From Burkholderia catarinensis (GTDB lineage: Bacteria; Pseudomonadota; Gammaproteobacteria; Burkholderiales; Burkholderiaceae), in contig NZ_MDEQ02000001.1 of the NCBI RefSeq assembly GCF_001883705.2, forward strand, positions 372,001 to 436,000: a stretch of DNA of 64,000 nucleotides. Direction: 5' to 3'. Numbering within the stretch: position 1 is the first letter of the stretch; every line of letters starts with the position of its first letter. Positions 38,603-48,744 of the stretch are shown piece by piece. Position numbers and translations under genes: made by a program. The notes beneath the pieces were generated by a model that had not been told where the DNA came from, did not search any database, and saw only the letters and a program-made list of their open reading frames with translations.

Positions 38603-38947
38603 ATGAAATCGCTGATCGCAACGTTCGCTGCAGCTGCCGTCCTCGCCGTTCCCGCCGTCTCGTTCGCCCAACAGAACGCGCCCGTCACCCGTGCACAGGT
38701 GAAGGCCGACCTGGTCGCCGTCCAGCAGGCTGGCTACAAGCTGGGCAGCGACCGGACGAACTACCCGGAAGGCATCCAGGCCGCTGAAGCCCGTCTGAAC
38801 CCGCAACAGAACGTCGCCGCCGCCGACACGACCGGCTACGGCGCGCAACCGGCCGCCGCGCAAGAATCCGGTGCACCGGCCAAGGCCAAGACCGGCTGGC
38901 AAGTCAAGCGTATCGCTGACGACGCCCCGATCTACAAGGGTCGTTAA
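38603..38947 (+). CDS. Exported DUF4148-domain protein
   Basis: The 114-residue protein has a clear Sec signal (MKSLIATFAAAAVLAVPAVS, cleavage after FAQ). The DUF4148 core follows (RAQVKADLVAVQQAGYKLGS, then YPEGIQAAEARL). This family is abundant in Burkholderia and its relatives, usually as many small periplasmic paralogues of unknown role. GGAGG seven bases before the ATG is a strong ribosome site. A long hairpin terminator follows. Confidence 0.9.
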   Translation: MKSLIATFAAAAVLAVPAVSFAQQNAPVTRAQVKADLVAVQQAGYKLGSDRTNYPEGIQAAEARLNPQQNVAAADTTGYGAQPAAAQESGAPAKAKTGWQVKRIADDAPIYKGR

Positions 38948-38990
38948 TGGTACGGCCGCTGCGGCGACCGGATCCGACCCCCCCGTAGTA

Positions 38991-39034
38991 CAAACAGCCC
39001 GTCGTTCCGACATCCGGAACGACGGGCTGTTTTC
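38991..39034. terminator. Bidirectional terminator after the DUF4148 gene
   Basis: AACAGCCCGTCGTTCCG (38993-39009) pairs perfectly with CGGAACGACGGGCTGTT and is followed by TTC. It separates the two convergent genes. Confidence 0.85.
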
Positions 39035-39060
39035 ATTGGCGGCGCGTGACGCGCCGGCGG

Positions 39061-39381
39061 TCAGTGCAGCGGGCGCCGGCCGCGCCCGATATCCCGGAAC
39101 AGCGCTTCGTCCGGTTCCAGCACCTGCAGCCACGTTTCGTCGTAGCCGCTCAGCGTGTCGAGGGCGTCGCGCAGCCGTTCGATCGCGAGAACCGGCAGCT
39201 CGACGCTATGGCGCGTGGCGCCTGTCAGGTGCGCGACGCTCGCCAGCTGGACGAGCGCATCGGCCGCCTCGGCGACGTCGGTCGCGAACAGCAGGTGCCG
39301 GTTGAGCAATTCGACCAGGCCGCTGGAACCGGCGAAATCGTCGGCGTCGAGCTGCACGGAAAGAAACGTCGCGTTGTTCAT
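39061..39381 (-). CDS. Small protein of unknown function
   Basis: The 106-residue protein is acidic and mostly helical (DDFAGSSGLVELLNRHLLFA, ELPVLAIERLRDALDTL). I do not recognise the family. ATG 39381 is preferred over 39387 because GAGGAG is then eight bases upstream. It lies convergent to the DUF4148 gene. No signal peptide or membrane segment is seen. Confidence 0.65.
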   Translation of the reverse strand: MNNATFLSVQLDADDFAGSSGLVELLNRHLLFATDVAEAADALVQLASVAHLTGATRHSVELPVLAIERLRDALDTLSGYDETWLQVLEPDEALFRDIGRGRRPLH

Positions 39382-39387
39382 TGTCAT

Positions 39388-39802
39388 GCTCCTCGTTGTC
39401 GTCGGATTGCGCGCTGCTCCACCGAGTATAGGCGGCGATCCAAGTGGAGAATATGACGGGGCCGATACGGCGGGCGAGGGCGGCGGCGCGTGCGGAAAAC
39501 CCGCGACAGGCCCGCCGGGCGGCCCGCGCGGTGCGATCTGCAGGCCGCCGCTACGCCGGTGCGGGCTGCAAGATTGTTGCCTGATCAGGTGCCTGTCGCG
39601 GTCCCGACCGCGACAAATGGTATCTTTGCCGATCGGGACGACGCGAAAAAGGGGCCGGTGAGCCTGTTCGCGCCGACTCCGCTATGGAAACTGACGGCCG
39701 CGAGAGCGGTCGGATACTGGTTGGTCCGGCCTCTGGCCGGACATCGTGCGTCGCGCGCCGGGGGGCGGTGGGCGGCGCAACGACGCAAATCCGGGAGGAC
39801 CC
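39388..39802. other. Intergenic region upstream of the LytM lipoprotein gene
   Basis: About 415 bases hold no gene I can support; long frames across it are Arg-rich. The NlpD-like promoter should be here, but no clear element was found. Confidence 0.35.
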
Positions 39803-40531
39803 TTGAGAGAAAATGTTTCCATCCACGCTGCGCTGACGCGCTGGCTGCCGCAGGCGGCGTTCATTGCCGCAGCCGTCGCGCTGTCGGGCTGTACGATGAC
39901 GCCGTGGACCGACAACTGGCAGCCGTCGCGCCAACCGGCACCCATGTCGGCCGCGACGCCTGGCGTGATCGCCGGCTATTACCGCGTGAACCCGGGCGAT
40001 ACGCTCGCGGGCATCGCGAGTGCCTACGGGCAACGCGTGCAGGACCTGGCCAGCTGGAACCACATGGCGCCCACCGACGCCGTGTCGCCCGGCCAGGTGC
40101 TGCGCGTCGCGCCGCCTTCCGCGACATCGCTCGGGCAGCCGCCCGCGGCGGCCCAACCGGGTTCGCTCGCATGGCCGGCCACGGGTGTCGTCGCGGCGCC
40201 GTTTGCGGCCGGCAGGACGCGCGGCGTCGTGATCGCCGCATCCGGGCCCGATCATTCGGTGCGGGCCGCGGCGAACGGGCGCGTGGTTTACGCCGGGTCT
40301 GGCGTCAAGGCCTACGGTCCGCTCGTGATCCTGAAGCACGACAACGGGCTCATCACGGCTTACGGGCACAACGGCAAACTGCTCGTCAACGAAGGCGACG
40401 CGGTGCGCCAGGGCCAGCCGGTCGCCGAAATGGGCACCGACGCGAGCGGCCGTTCGACGTTCGAGTTCGAAGTCCGCCAGAACGGCAAGGTCGTCGATCC
40501 GATGAACTTCCTGCCGCGCAACGGCGGCTGA
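39803..40531 (+). CDS. LysM/LytM (M23-fold) lipoprotein, NlpD-like, catalytically degenerate
   Basis: The 242-residue protein is proposed to start at TTG 39803, with GGGAGG six bases upstream. Only this start gives a proper lipoprotein signal, with lipobox LSGC near residue 31. A LysM peptidoglycan-binding domain (YYRVNPGDTLAGIASAYGQ) precedes a LytM domain (GPLVILKHDNGLITAYGHNG, then STFEFEVRQNGKVVDP). The active peptidase needs HxH near the end (LHFEIR in typical members), but here it reads FEFEVR, and other zinc ligands are also missing. This matches NlpD/EnvC-type activators of cell-division amidases. Confidence 0.85.
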   Translation: MRENVSIHAALTRWLPQAAFIAAAVALSGCTMTPWTDNWQPSRQPAPMSAATPGVIAGYYRVNPGDTLAGIASAYGQRVQDLASWNHMAPTDAVSPGQVLRVAPPSATSLGQPPAAAQPGSLAWPATGVVAAPFAAGRTRGVVIAASGPDHSVRAAANGRVVYAGSGVKAYGPLVILKHDNGLITAYGHNGKLLVNEGDAVRQGQPVAEMGTDASGRSTFEFEVRQNGKVVDPMNFLPRNGG

Positions 40532-40546
40532 CCACCTGTATCGCTA

Positions 40547-40570
40547 CGTGTGCGCCGGGCGGCGCACACG
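40547..40570. terminator. Hairpin between convergent LytM and Pr6Pr genes
   Basis: CGTGTGCGCC, loop GGGC, GGCGCACACG is a perfect 10-bp stem in the 48-base gap. There is no T-tract. Confidence 0.5.
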
Positions 40571-40579
40571 CTCCCGCCT

Positions 40580-41218
40580 TCATCCTTCCTTGAGCGTCGT
40601 GGTGCCGGACTGTCTCGCGTGATTGCCGAGCCAGCGAATACCCAGTGCGAGCGCCGCCGCGCCGAGCGCGATCAGCGAGCACTGGATCGCGACCGGCAGG
40701 TAGCCATGCGGCCGCGGATCGACGAACGGGTAGGGATACCAGTTCTCCAGCGCGCCGCGCACGAGCGTATAGCCGAGATAGACGACCGGAAAGCCGAGCC
40801 ACGCGAACGCGCTGCGCCACGGGATCGGCGAGCGTGGCTCCACGTACAGCCAGTCGCCCAGCATGACGAGCGGCACGATCCGGTGCAGCACCCAGTTGTT
40901 GAACGCCGGCGTGACGTGGCGCAGCGCATCGAGCCGCGCGAGCAGGAGTTCGTAGACGATCGCGGTAATCAGCATGTACAGCACGGCGGCGCCGCGCATC
41001 GATTCGTAGCGGGCCGAGCCGGGGCGCGCGATGCGCCACATCCCCGCAGCCAGCATCGCGGCCGCATAGAGGCTGCTCAGTTGCGTGAAGTAGCTGAGGT
41101 AGTTGCCGAGATGAAAGGTCGGCAGGTGCCAGTAGTCGGCGACACTGTGCAGCGTGGTGGATACCGCGAGCAACGCGGCGGTCAGCCGATAGGCCGCAAC
41201 GAAGAACGCTTTGCTCAT
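40580..41218 (-). CDS. Pr6Pr-family six-helix membrane protein
   Basis: The 212-residue protein has about six hydrophobic segments. It has the Pr6Pr-type features FHLGNYLSYFTQLSSLYAAA near the N-terminus and HRIVPLVMLGDWLYVEP followed by WLGFPVVYLGYTLVRG. The family is related to FAR-17a/AIG1 proteins, some of which are hydrolases of fatty acid esters of hydroxy acids in animals; bacterial function is unknown. ATG 41218 gives MSKAFFVAAYRLT; an upstream extension lacks membrane sequence. Confidence 0.82.
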   Translation of the reverse strand: MSKAFFVAAYRLTAALLAVSTTLHSVADYWHLPTFHLGNYLSYFTQLSSLYAAAMLAAGMWRIARPGSARYESMRGAAVLYMLITAIVYELLLARLDALRHVTPAFNNWVLHRIVPLVMLGDWLYVEPRSPIPWRSAFAWLGFPVVYLGYTLVRGALENWYPYPFVDPRPHGYLPVAIQCSLIALGAAALALGIRWLGNHARQSGTTTLKEG

Positions 41219-41444
41219 GATGCCCGCGCGCCGTCGCACCAAAGCTTTATCGTGCCACAGCCGCCCGGGCGTGCGATGCGGATTTTCCATAAGCGGGCCC
41301 GCGCGGCGCGCATGGACGATTCGTCGGATATTTGACCGGGCCGCACAAAACCGGACGTCCGCACGGCTACAATCGTGACGGTTCTGCCGGGCGCCGACCC
41401 GGTGGCGGCATTCGCCCGTCCCCGCATACAACACGAGACGAAGC

Positions 41445-41981
41445 ATGAGAAACATCCTCGCGAAACAGACGCGCTACAGTTCGCCCGCGATCTTCTTCCA
41501 CTGGGCGATCTTCCTGCTGGTGGCGCTGGCCTACCTGGCCATCGAGATCCGCGGGCCGAAAGGCAGCGACAGCCGGGTGTTCTGGATGAACGTGCACCTC
41601 ACCGCCGGCACGTTCGTACTCGTGCTGTCGGTGCTGCGCGTGCTGTGGCGGGTCGTCAGCCGCGTGCCTGAAGCCATTCCGCAGGCGGCGCTGCTGCGCT
41701 GGCTGTCGAAGCTCTCGCATTTCGCGCTCTACGCGTTCATCATCGCGCAGCCGCTGCTCGGCATCATGATGATCAACATGGGCGGCAAGCCGGTGTCGCT
41801 CGACTGGCTCGGCGTGTCGTTCACGCTGTTCGGCCCCGACAAGGCGCTGCGGCCGACGATCAAGGCAGCGCACGAACTGATCGGCAACGCGTTCTACTTC
41901 GTGATCGGCCTGCATGCGCTGGCCGCGCTCTACCACCATTTCATCCGGCGCGACGACGTGCTGCGACGCATGGCGCCCTGA
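41445..41981 (+). CDS. Cytochrome b561
   Basis: The 178-residue protein has four membrane helices with heme-ligand histidines in FFHWAIF, NVHLTAGTF, HFALYAFIIAQPLLGI and AHELIGNAFYFVIGLHALAA. This is the bacterial CybB-like family, which transfers electrons from ubiquinol, in some cases to superoxide. ATG 41445 gives the typical RYSSPAIFFHW start. A long hairpin follows. Confidence 0.92.
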   Translation: MRNILAKQTRYSSPAIFFHWAIFLLVALAYLAIEIRGPKGSDSRVFWMNVHLTAGTFVLVLSVLRVLWRVVSRVPEAIPQAALLRWLSKLSHFALYAFIIAQPLLGIMMINMGGKPVSLDWLGVSFTLFGPDKALRPTIKAAHELIGNAFYFVIGLHALAALYHHFIRRDDVLRRMAP

Positions 41982-42010
41982 GCGCCACGCTCCGGAAGCA
42001 CGCAGCACGC

Positions 42011-42046
42011 GGGGGCGCATGGTTGTGTTGACAACCATGCGCCCCC
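42011..42046. terminator. Long perfect hairpin after cytochrome b561
   Basis: GGGGGCGCATGGTTGT (42011-42026), loop GTTG, ACAACCATGCGCCCCC (42031-42046) is a perfect 16-bp stem. There is no T-tract, so termination is likely but not certain. Confidence 0.6.
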
Positions 42047-42137
42047 GGTCCGTTTACCGTCGTGTACGGCTGGCCATCGAGGCGAACATTCTGTAACATC
42101 TCGGCTGTTTTTACATTCCGCTTACTCGCCGCCGCGC

Positions 42138-42506
42138 ATGCTGCACCGACATCGTCACCTGACCGCCTGGCTTGGCGTGCTCGCGATCTGGTTCGCGATC
42201 GCGGCGCCGCTGGTGTCGCAGTGGCGCGTCGCACAGGCGGCCACGCCCGACGCAATCGTCTGCAGTGCAGAGCATGGTGCGCATCGGTCGCCCGATGCGG
42301 GCCGCATGCACGATCATGCGCTGCATCTCGATGCGTGCGGCTACTGCGGCTTCTTCGCACATAGCCCCGCGAACGGCGCGCCTGCTGCCGCGCCGTTCGC
42401 TTCCGATTCCGTCGTTGCCGTTTCCGCCGCCGCGCCGCCAGCCGTCGCGGCGCGCACCGATCGCTATCCGCGCGCGTATCCACGCGCACCGCCCGAGCGC
42501 GCCTGA
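42138..42506 (+). CDS. DUF2946 domain protein
   Basis: The 122-residue protein begins with a signal or membrane anchor (HRHLTAWLGVLAIWFAIAAP). A His/Cys segment with CSAEHG, HDHALHLDACGYCGFFAHS follows, typical of DUF2946. Such proteins often lie next to TonB-dependent copper receptors, as here; the His/Cys residues suggest copper binding or handling. The TonB receptor gene starts 83 bases later on the same strand. Confidence 0.85.
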   Translation: MLHRHRHLTAWLGVLAIWFAIAAPLVSQWRVAQAATPDAIVCSAEHGAHRSPDAGRMHDHALHLDACGYCGFFAHSPANGAPAAAPFASDSVVAVSAAAPPAVAARTDRYPRAYPRAPPERA

Positions 42507-42589
42507 CGCGCTTTCTTCCGTTCTTTCCACCGCCGATATCCGTGCAGCCCGTCGAGGCCGCGTGGAGGGCGTCACTCGGGCTTTCGATC

Positions 42590-44731
42590 ATGAATATTTT
42601 CCAGTTGCGTGCGCCGCGGGCGTCACGCAATGCCGGTGCGCGGCGCATGCCGCGCGTGCTGAAACTCACCGTTCCCGCGCTCGCCGTCGGCGCGTTGGCC
42701 GCGACTGCCGCGACTGCCGCCGCGGCCGAAACGGCGCGAGCGGCCGGCGCGCCTGCGGACGATGCGGCTGCGCTGCTGCCGCCCGTCGAGGTGGTCGCGT
42801 CGCCGCTGTCGACGCCGCTCGTCGTCGTCACGGATCCGAAGGCGCCGCGCCAGCCGCTGCCTGCCAGCGACGGCGCGGACTACCTGAAGACGATCCCCGG
42901 CTTCACGTCGATCCGCAGCGGCGGCACGAACGGCGACCCGGTGCTGCGCGGGATGTTCGGTTCGCGGCTGAACATCCTGGCGAACGGGATGCCGACGCTC
43001 GGCGCGTGTCCGAACCGGATGGATGCGCCGACTTCGTACATCGCACCGGAAAGCTATGACAAGGTCACGGTCGTGAAGGGGCCGCAGACCGTGCTGTACG
43101 GCCCGGGCGCGTCGGCCGGCACGGTGTTGTTCGAACGCGTGACGCCGCGCTTCGACAAGCCGGGCATGCGCTTCGAGGGCAGCGTGGTCGGCGGGTCGTT
43201 CGGCCGCAACGACCAGAACATCGACGTGACGGCCGGCACGCCGGACGTCTATGGCCGCGTGACCGCGAACCATGCGCATTCGCAGGACTACAAGGACGGC
43301 AACGGCAACACCGTGCCGTCCCAGTGGGACAAGTGGAACGCCGATGCGGCACTCGGCTGGACGCCGGACGACCACACGCGCGTCGAGTTGACCGCCGGCA
43401 CCGGCGACGGGTACGCGCGCTATGCGGGTCGCGGGATGGACGGCGCGCATTTCCGGCGCGAGACGTTCGGCCTGTCGTTCGACAAGCGGCATCTCGGCGA
43501 CGTGCTCGACCGGATCGAGGCGCGCGTGTACTACAACGAAGCCGACCATGTGATGGACAACACCACGTTGCGGCAGCCCGACCCGACCAGCAGCATGCCG
43601 ATGCGGATGGCGGCCGACGTGCGGCGCCGCACGTTCGGCGCGCGCGCGGCCGCGACGTTCCGTTTCGGCGACGACTTCAAGTTCGTGACGGGTGTCGACG
43701 CGCAATCGAACCGGCTCGATTCGCGCTCGGCGATGGGGCGGCAGAACTACCGCGACCAGCCGTGGGAGGCGCAGGCGACGATGTGGAACGCGGGCGCGTT
43801 CGGCGAGCTGACGTGGTACGCGAGCGACGTGTCGCGCGTGATCGGCGGCGCACGCATCGACTATGCGAGCGCACGCGACAAGCGCACGACGACGAGCGGC
43901 ATGATGACGAGCAAGCCGAACCCGACCTTCGACGACGATCGCGCGCGCGTGCTGCCGAGCGGTTTCGTGCGCTACGAGCGCGATCTCGCGTCGCTGCCCG
44001 TCACGTGGTACGCGGGGATCGGCCATGCGCAGCGCTATCCCGACTACTGGGAGCTGTTCTCCGCAAAGCGCGGGCCGGCCGGTTCGGTCAATGCATTCTC
44101 GGCGGTGCAGCCGGAGAAGACCACGCAGCTCGACATCGGCGCGCAATACAAGAGCGACCGGTTCGATGCATGGGTGTCGGCCTACGCGGGCTACGTGCAG
44201 GACTTCATCCTGTTCAACTACGCGGCCGGCATGATGGGGCCGACCACGCAGGCGACCAACGTCAACGCGCAGGTCATGGGCGGCGAAGCGGGCGTGTCGT
44301 GGCGGCCGGTTGCGCCGCTGCGCGTCGAGACGTCGCTCGCGTATGCGTGGGGGCGCAACGTGGCGAGCGGCGATCCGCTGCCGCAGATGCCGCCGCTCGA
44401 GGCGCGCATCGGGCTCGAATATACCCGTGGCGCATGGTCGGCCGGCGGCCTGTGGCGGATCGTTGCGCCGCAGCATCGCTATGCGCTGAATGAGGGCAAC
44501 GTGGTCGGCAAGGACTTCGGCCCGAGCGCCGGATTCGGCGTGCTGTCGCTGCATACGCAATACAACGTCAGCAAGACCGTGCAGATCTCGGTCGGCGTCG
44601 ACAACGTGCTGAACAAGGCCTACACGGAGCACCTGAACCTCGCCGGCAACGCGGGCTTCGGCTATCCGGCGAACGCGCCGGTGATGGAGCCGGGCCGGAC
44701 CGCATGGGTGCGCGTGAGCGCGAAGCTGTAG
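42590..44731 (+). CDS. oprC: TonB-dependent copper receptor, OprC/NosA-like
   Basis: The 713-residue outer-membrane receptor has an export signal region (residues about 20-47). The plug domain follows (SIRSGGTNGDPVLRGMFG, LNILANGMPTLGACPNRMD), and then a 22-strand barrel ending VRVSAKL. CPNRM gives the CxxxM motif that binds copper in P. aeruginosa OprC; its HxM partner was not identified with confidence. Start ATG 42590 is used; a GTG 48 bases upstream is possible. With the DUF2946 gene it forms a likely copper-uptake pair. Confidence 0.9.
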   Translation: MNIFQLRAPRASRNAGARRMPRVLKLTVPALAVGALAATAATAAAAETARAAGAPADDAAALLPPVEVVASPLSTPLVVVTDPKAPRQPLPASDGADYLKTIPGFTSIRSGGTNGDPVLRGMFGSRLNILANGMPTLGACPNRMDAPTSYIAPESYDKVTVVKGPQTVLYGPGASAGTVLFERVTPRFDKPGMRFEGSVVGGSFGRNDQNIDVTAGTPDVYGRVTANHAHSQDYKDGNGNTVPSQWDKWNADAALGWTPDDHTRVELTAGTGDGYARYAGRGMDGAHFRRETFGLSFDKRHLGDVLDRIEARVYYNEADHVMDNTTLRQPDPTSSMPMRMAADVRRRTFGARAAATFRFGDDFKFVTGVDAQSNRLDSRSAMGRQNYRDQPWEAQATMWNAGAFGELTWYASDVSRVIGGARIDYASARDKRTTTSGMMTSKPNPTFDDDRARVLPSGFVRYERDLASLPVTWYAGIGHAQRYPDYWELFSAKRGPAGSVNAFSAVQPEKTTQLDIGAQYKSDRFDAWVSAYAGYVQDFILFNYAAGMMGPTTQATNVNAQVMGGEAGVSWRPVAPLRVETSLAYAWGRNVASGDPLPQMPPLEARIGLEYTRGAWSAGGLWRIVAPQHRYALNEGNVVGKDFGPSAGFGVLSLHTQYNVSKTVQISVGVDNVLNKAYTEHLNLAGNAGFGYPANAPVMEPGRTAWVRVSAKL

Positions 44732-44774
44732 CGCGCGGCGTGTGTGCGTTGCAGCATGCCCATGCATGAACGCG

Positions 44775-44797
44775 GCCCCGCCCGAACGGGTGGGGCG
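44775..44797. terminator. Hairpin after oprC
   Basis: GCCCCGCCC, loop GAAC, GGGTGGGGC (one G:T pair) lies 43 bases after the oprC stop. No T-tract follows. Confidence 0.4.
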
Positions 44798-44811
44798 CGT
44801 CAACTGATTAG

Positions 44812-46047
<1,236 letters not shown>

Positions 46048-46050
46048 GCG

Positions 46051-47085
46051 ATGACGGCACGTGAAGGGCGCGCGCCGCTGGCGCGGCGCGCTGCAATCTA
46101 TGGTGTCGTGGGGCTGGCGGCGGTCGCCGGCGTCGCGATGTGGAGCGGTGCGGGATCGCATCGCGGCACGGGCGTTGCGGGCGATGTACCCGATGCAGCG
46201 GTGGCGGGCGGCGTGGCTGCCGCACCGCCGCAGGCCGCCGTGCCGGCGAGCGCGGGGCTGCCGCCGTCGCTGGCCGGTTCCAGCGCGCCGCGGCTGCCAC
46301 TCGATGCCGGCGGCCATCTCGCGAAGTCGCGCGCGGTGCGCGATTTCCTCGACTACTGCCTGACCGCGCAGAGCGACCTGAGCGCGGCCGCGCTCGATGC
46401 GTTCGTCGGGCGCGAGATCGCCGCGCAGCTCGACGGCACGATTGCGCAGGTCGAGGCGCTCGACGTGTGGCACCGGTATCGCGCCTATCTCGATGCGCTC
46501 GCGAAATTGCGCGATGCCGGCGCGGTCGACAAGTCCGACCTGGGCGCGCTGCAACTCGCGCTCGATCAGCGCGCGTCGATCGCGTATCGCACGCTCGGCG
46601 ACTGGAGCCAGCCGTTCTTCGGCGCGGAGCAGTGGCGGCAGCGCTACGATCTCGCGCGGCTGAAGATCGCGCAGGATCGTACGCTGACGGATGCGCAAAA
46701 GGCCGAGCGGCTCGCCGCGCTCGAGCAGCAGATGCCGGCCGACGAACGCGCCGCTCAGCAGCGGGTCGACCGGCAGCGCGCCGCGATCGACCAGATCGCG
46801 CAATTGCAGAAGAGCGGTGCGACGCCCGACGCGATGCGTGCGCAACTGACGCAGGCGCTCGGCCCCGAGGCTGCCGCACGCGTCGCGCAGATGCAGCAGG
46901 ACGACGCATCGTGGCAGAGCCGCTACGCGGACTATACGGCGCAGCGTGCGCAGATCGAGTCGGCCGGCCTGTCACCGCAGGATCGCGACGCACGGATCGC
47001 CGCATTGCGGCAGCGCGTGTTCACGAAGCCCGGCGAAGCCGTGCGCGCGGCATCGCTCGATCGCGGGGCGGGCAGCGCGCAATGA
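46051..47085 (+). CDS. lipB: Lipase-specific foldase (Lif)
   Basis: The 344-residue protein has an N-terminal membrane anchor (AAIYGVVGLAAVAGVAMWSG) and an A/P-rich linker. The helical foldase domain has the conserved Lif motif in RAVRDFLDYCLTAQSDLS (RxxFDY-type) near residue 97. It holds and folds secreted lipase LipA in the periplasm. It starts three bases after the lipA stop, so the two are cotranscribed, as in other Burkholderia. Confidence 0.95.
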   Translation: MTAREGRAPLARRAAIYGVVGLAAVAGVAMWSGAGSHRGTGVAGDVPDAAVAGGVAAAPPQAAVPASAGLPPSLAGSSAPRLPLDAGGHLAKSRAVRDFLDYCLTAQSDLSAAALDAFVGREIAAQLDGTIAQVEALDVWHRYRAYLDALAKLRDAGAVDKSDLGALQLALDQRASIAYRTLGDWSQPFFGAEQWRQRYDLARLKIAQDRTLTDAQKAERLAALEQQMPADERAAQQRVDRQRAAIDQIAQLQKSGATPDAMRAQLTQALGPEAAARVAQMQQDDASWQSRYADYTAQRAQIESAGLSPQDRDARIAALRQRVFTKPGEAVRAASLDRGAGSAQ

Positions 47086-47112
47086 TGCGGGCGGCGCTGC
47101 GTGTGACCGCCC

Positions 47113-48636
47113 CTATGCCGCGCGGGTGATGTCCCGCGGCAGATGTTGCTCGATGGTATCCGCGAGCGTGTCGAACGCGGGCCCGATGCCTTCGTGCGCG
47201 ACGCACGCATAGCCGAGCAGCAGGCCGCGCCGCGCGGTGTCGAGGTTGCTGTAGTAGCTGGTGAGCGGACGCACGATCACGCCCGCGTCGAACGCGCTCT
47301 GCGTGACCGCGCGATCGTCGCAGGCGTCGGGCAGGCCGAGCACCAGATGCAGGCCGGCCTCGTCGCCCATCACGGGCAGCGCATCGCCGAAGCGCGCGCG
47401 GATCGCGTCGATCATCAGTTGCCGGCGCTCGCCGTAAAGCGTGCGCATTCGCCTGACGTGCGAAGTCAGGTGGCCGTCCATGATGAATTCGGCGAGCACG
47501 GCCTGCTGCATCAGCTGGCCCTCGCGATACAGCTCCGACAGTCCCGTGCGGAAGGTATCGACCAGATGCTCGGGCACGACCATGTAGCCCATCCGCAGCC
47601 CCGGGAACAGCATCTTGCCGAGGCTGCCGACGTAGATCACGCGGCCGCCGTCGTCGAGCCCCTGCAGCGACGCGAGCGGGCGGCTGCCGTAGCGGAATTC
47701 GCTGTCGTAGTCGTCCTCGATGATCCAGCAGCGGTGCTGGCGCGCGTATTCGAGCAGCGTGCGGCGCCGCGCGAGGCTCATCACCATCCCGAGCGGGTAC
47801 TGATGCGACGGCGTGACGAGCACGAGCCGCGGCGGATGCTGCATGTCGCCCGCGCTCGGATCGAGCCCTTCCTGGTCGACCGGCACCGGCGCGAGCGTGA
47901 GGCCGGCCGCCTGCAATACGCTGCGCACGCCCCAGTAGCACGGTTCCTCGACCCACGCGCGATCGCCGATGTCGGACAGCAGCCGTACCGCGAGATCGAT
48001 CGACTGGTGGATGCCCGTCGTGATGATCACCTGGTCCGGCGAACATTTGACCGAGCGCGCGACGCGCAGGTAATCGGCGAGCGCGCGCCGCAATGGCCGG
48101 TAGCCGCCGCCCGGCGCATAGGTCAGCAGTTCGGGGTTCGCCTCCTTCCACAGCCGCGCCTGCAGGCGGCTCCATGTGCGGCTCGGAAACTCCGACACAT
48201 CCGGCACGCCCGGCATGAACGCGCCCCATTGGCGCCGCGATACGCCCGCATGCTCGATCAACCGGCTGCCGCGCATCGACAGGCTGTCCTGCGCGTCAGC
48301 CAGCGGCGGGGCGCCGGCGTCCGAAGGCGGCGGCGCGACGCCCGGCGCCTGAATCGCGGCGGCGTCCGGCCGCGTGTCGGCCACATAGGTGCCGCTGCCG
48401 GTCGTCGTCAGCACGTAGCCTTCGGCCGTCAGCTGGTCGTACACATGCAGGACGGTATTGCGCGCGATCGACAGGTCGGCCGCAAGTGTGCGCGAACTCG
48501 GCAGCTTTGTGCCTGGCCCCAATTCCCCGGTCAGGATGGCCTGCTGCATCTGCTGCAGCAGCTGCCGGTACATCGGCTCGGGCGAACTGCGGTCGAGGCG
48601 GGCGGAAAGCCAGTCGGCGAGGATGACGGTATCCAG
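47113..48636 (-). CDS. MocR-type GntR regulator with aminotransferase domain (second copy)
   Basis: The protein of about 507 residues has a GntR winged helix (PMYRQLLQQMQQAILTGELG, TLAADLSIARNTVLHVYDQL). A PLP-dependent aminotransferase domain follows, with the cofactor lysine in YVGSLGKMLFPGLRMGYM. Start is unusual: the frame has no ATG, GTG or TTG between its upstream stretch and the helix. CTG at 48636, with AGGA five bases before, gives LDTVILADWLSARLD, which looks like the intended N-terminus; ATG at MYRQ is the fallback. It diverges from a polyamine-type ABC operon that it probably regulates. Confidence 0.85.
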   Translation of the reverse strand: MDTVILADWLSARLDRSSPEPMYRQLLQQMQQAILTGELGPGTKLPSSRTLAADLSIARNTVLHVYDQLTAEGYVLTTTGSGTYVADTRPDAAAIQAPGVAPPPSDAGAPPLADAQDSLSMRGSRLIEHAGVSRRQWGAFMPGVPDVSEFPSRTWSRLQARLWKEANPELLTYAPGGGYRPLRRALADYLRVARSVKCSPDQVIITTGIHQSIDLAVRLLSDIGDRAWVEEPCYWGVRSVLQAAGLTLAPVPVDQEGLDPSAGDMQHPPRLVLVTPSHQYPLGMVMSLARRRTLLEYARQHRCWIIEDDYDSEFRYGSRPLASLQGLDDGGRVIYVGSLGKMLFPGLRMGYMVVPEHLVDTFRTGLSELYREGQLMQQAVLAEFIMDGHLTSHVRRMRTLYGERRQLMIDAIRARFGDALPVMGDEAGLHLVLGLPDACDDRAVTQSAFDAGVIVRPLTSYYSNLDTARRGLLLGYACVAHEGIGPAFDTLADTIEQHLPRDITRAA

Positions 48637-48662
48637 AGTGGTCCTACTAGGAATATTGAAAT

Positions 48663-48697
48663 GGTTCCCTATTGTAGAACCGTACGGGTCGTATAGT
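48663..48697. promoter_or_regulatory. Regulatory region between the MocR gene and the ABC operon
   Basis: GGTTCC (48663-48668) and GAACC (48677-48681) form a short inverted pair, and TATAGT (48692-48697) is a possible -10 for the ABC operon. The GGTTC core is shared with the GCTGGTTCT repeats of the first MocR gene in this window. Confidence 0.35.
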
Positions 48698-48744
48698 GAC
48701 TCGCATCTTGAAAACAATTGTCGCGAAGCAAGGGGACAGCCACG

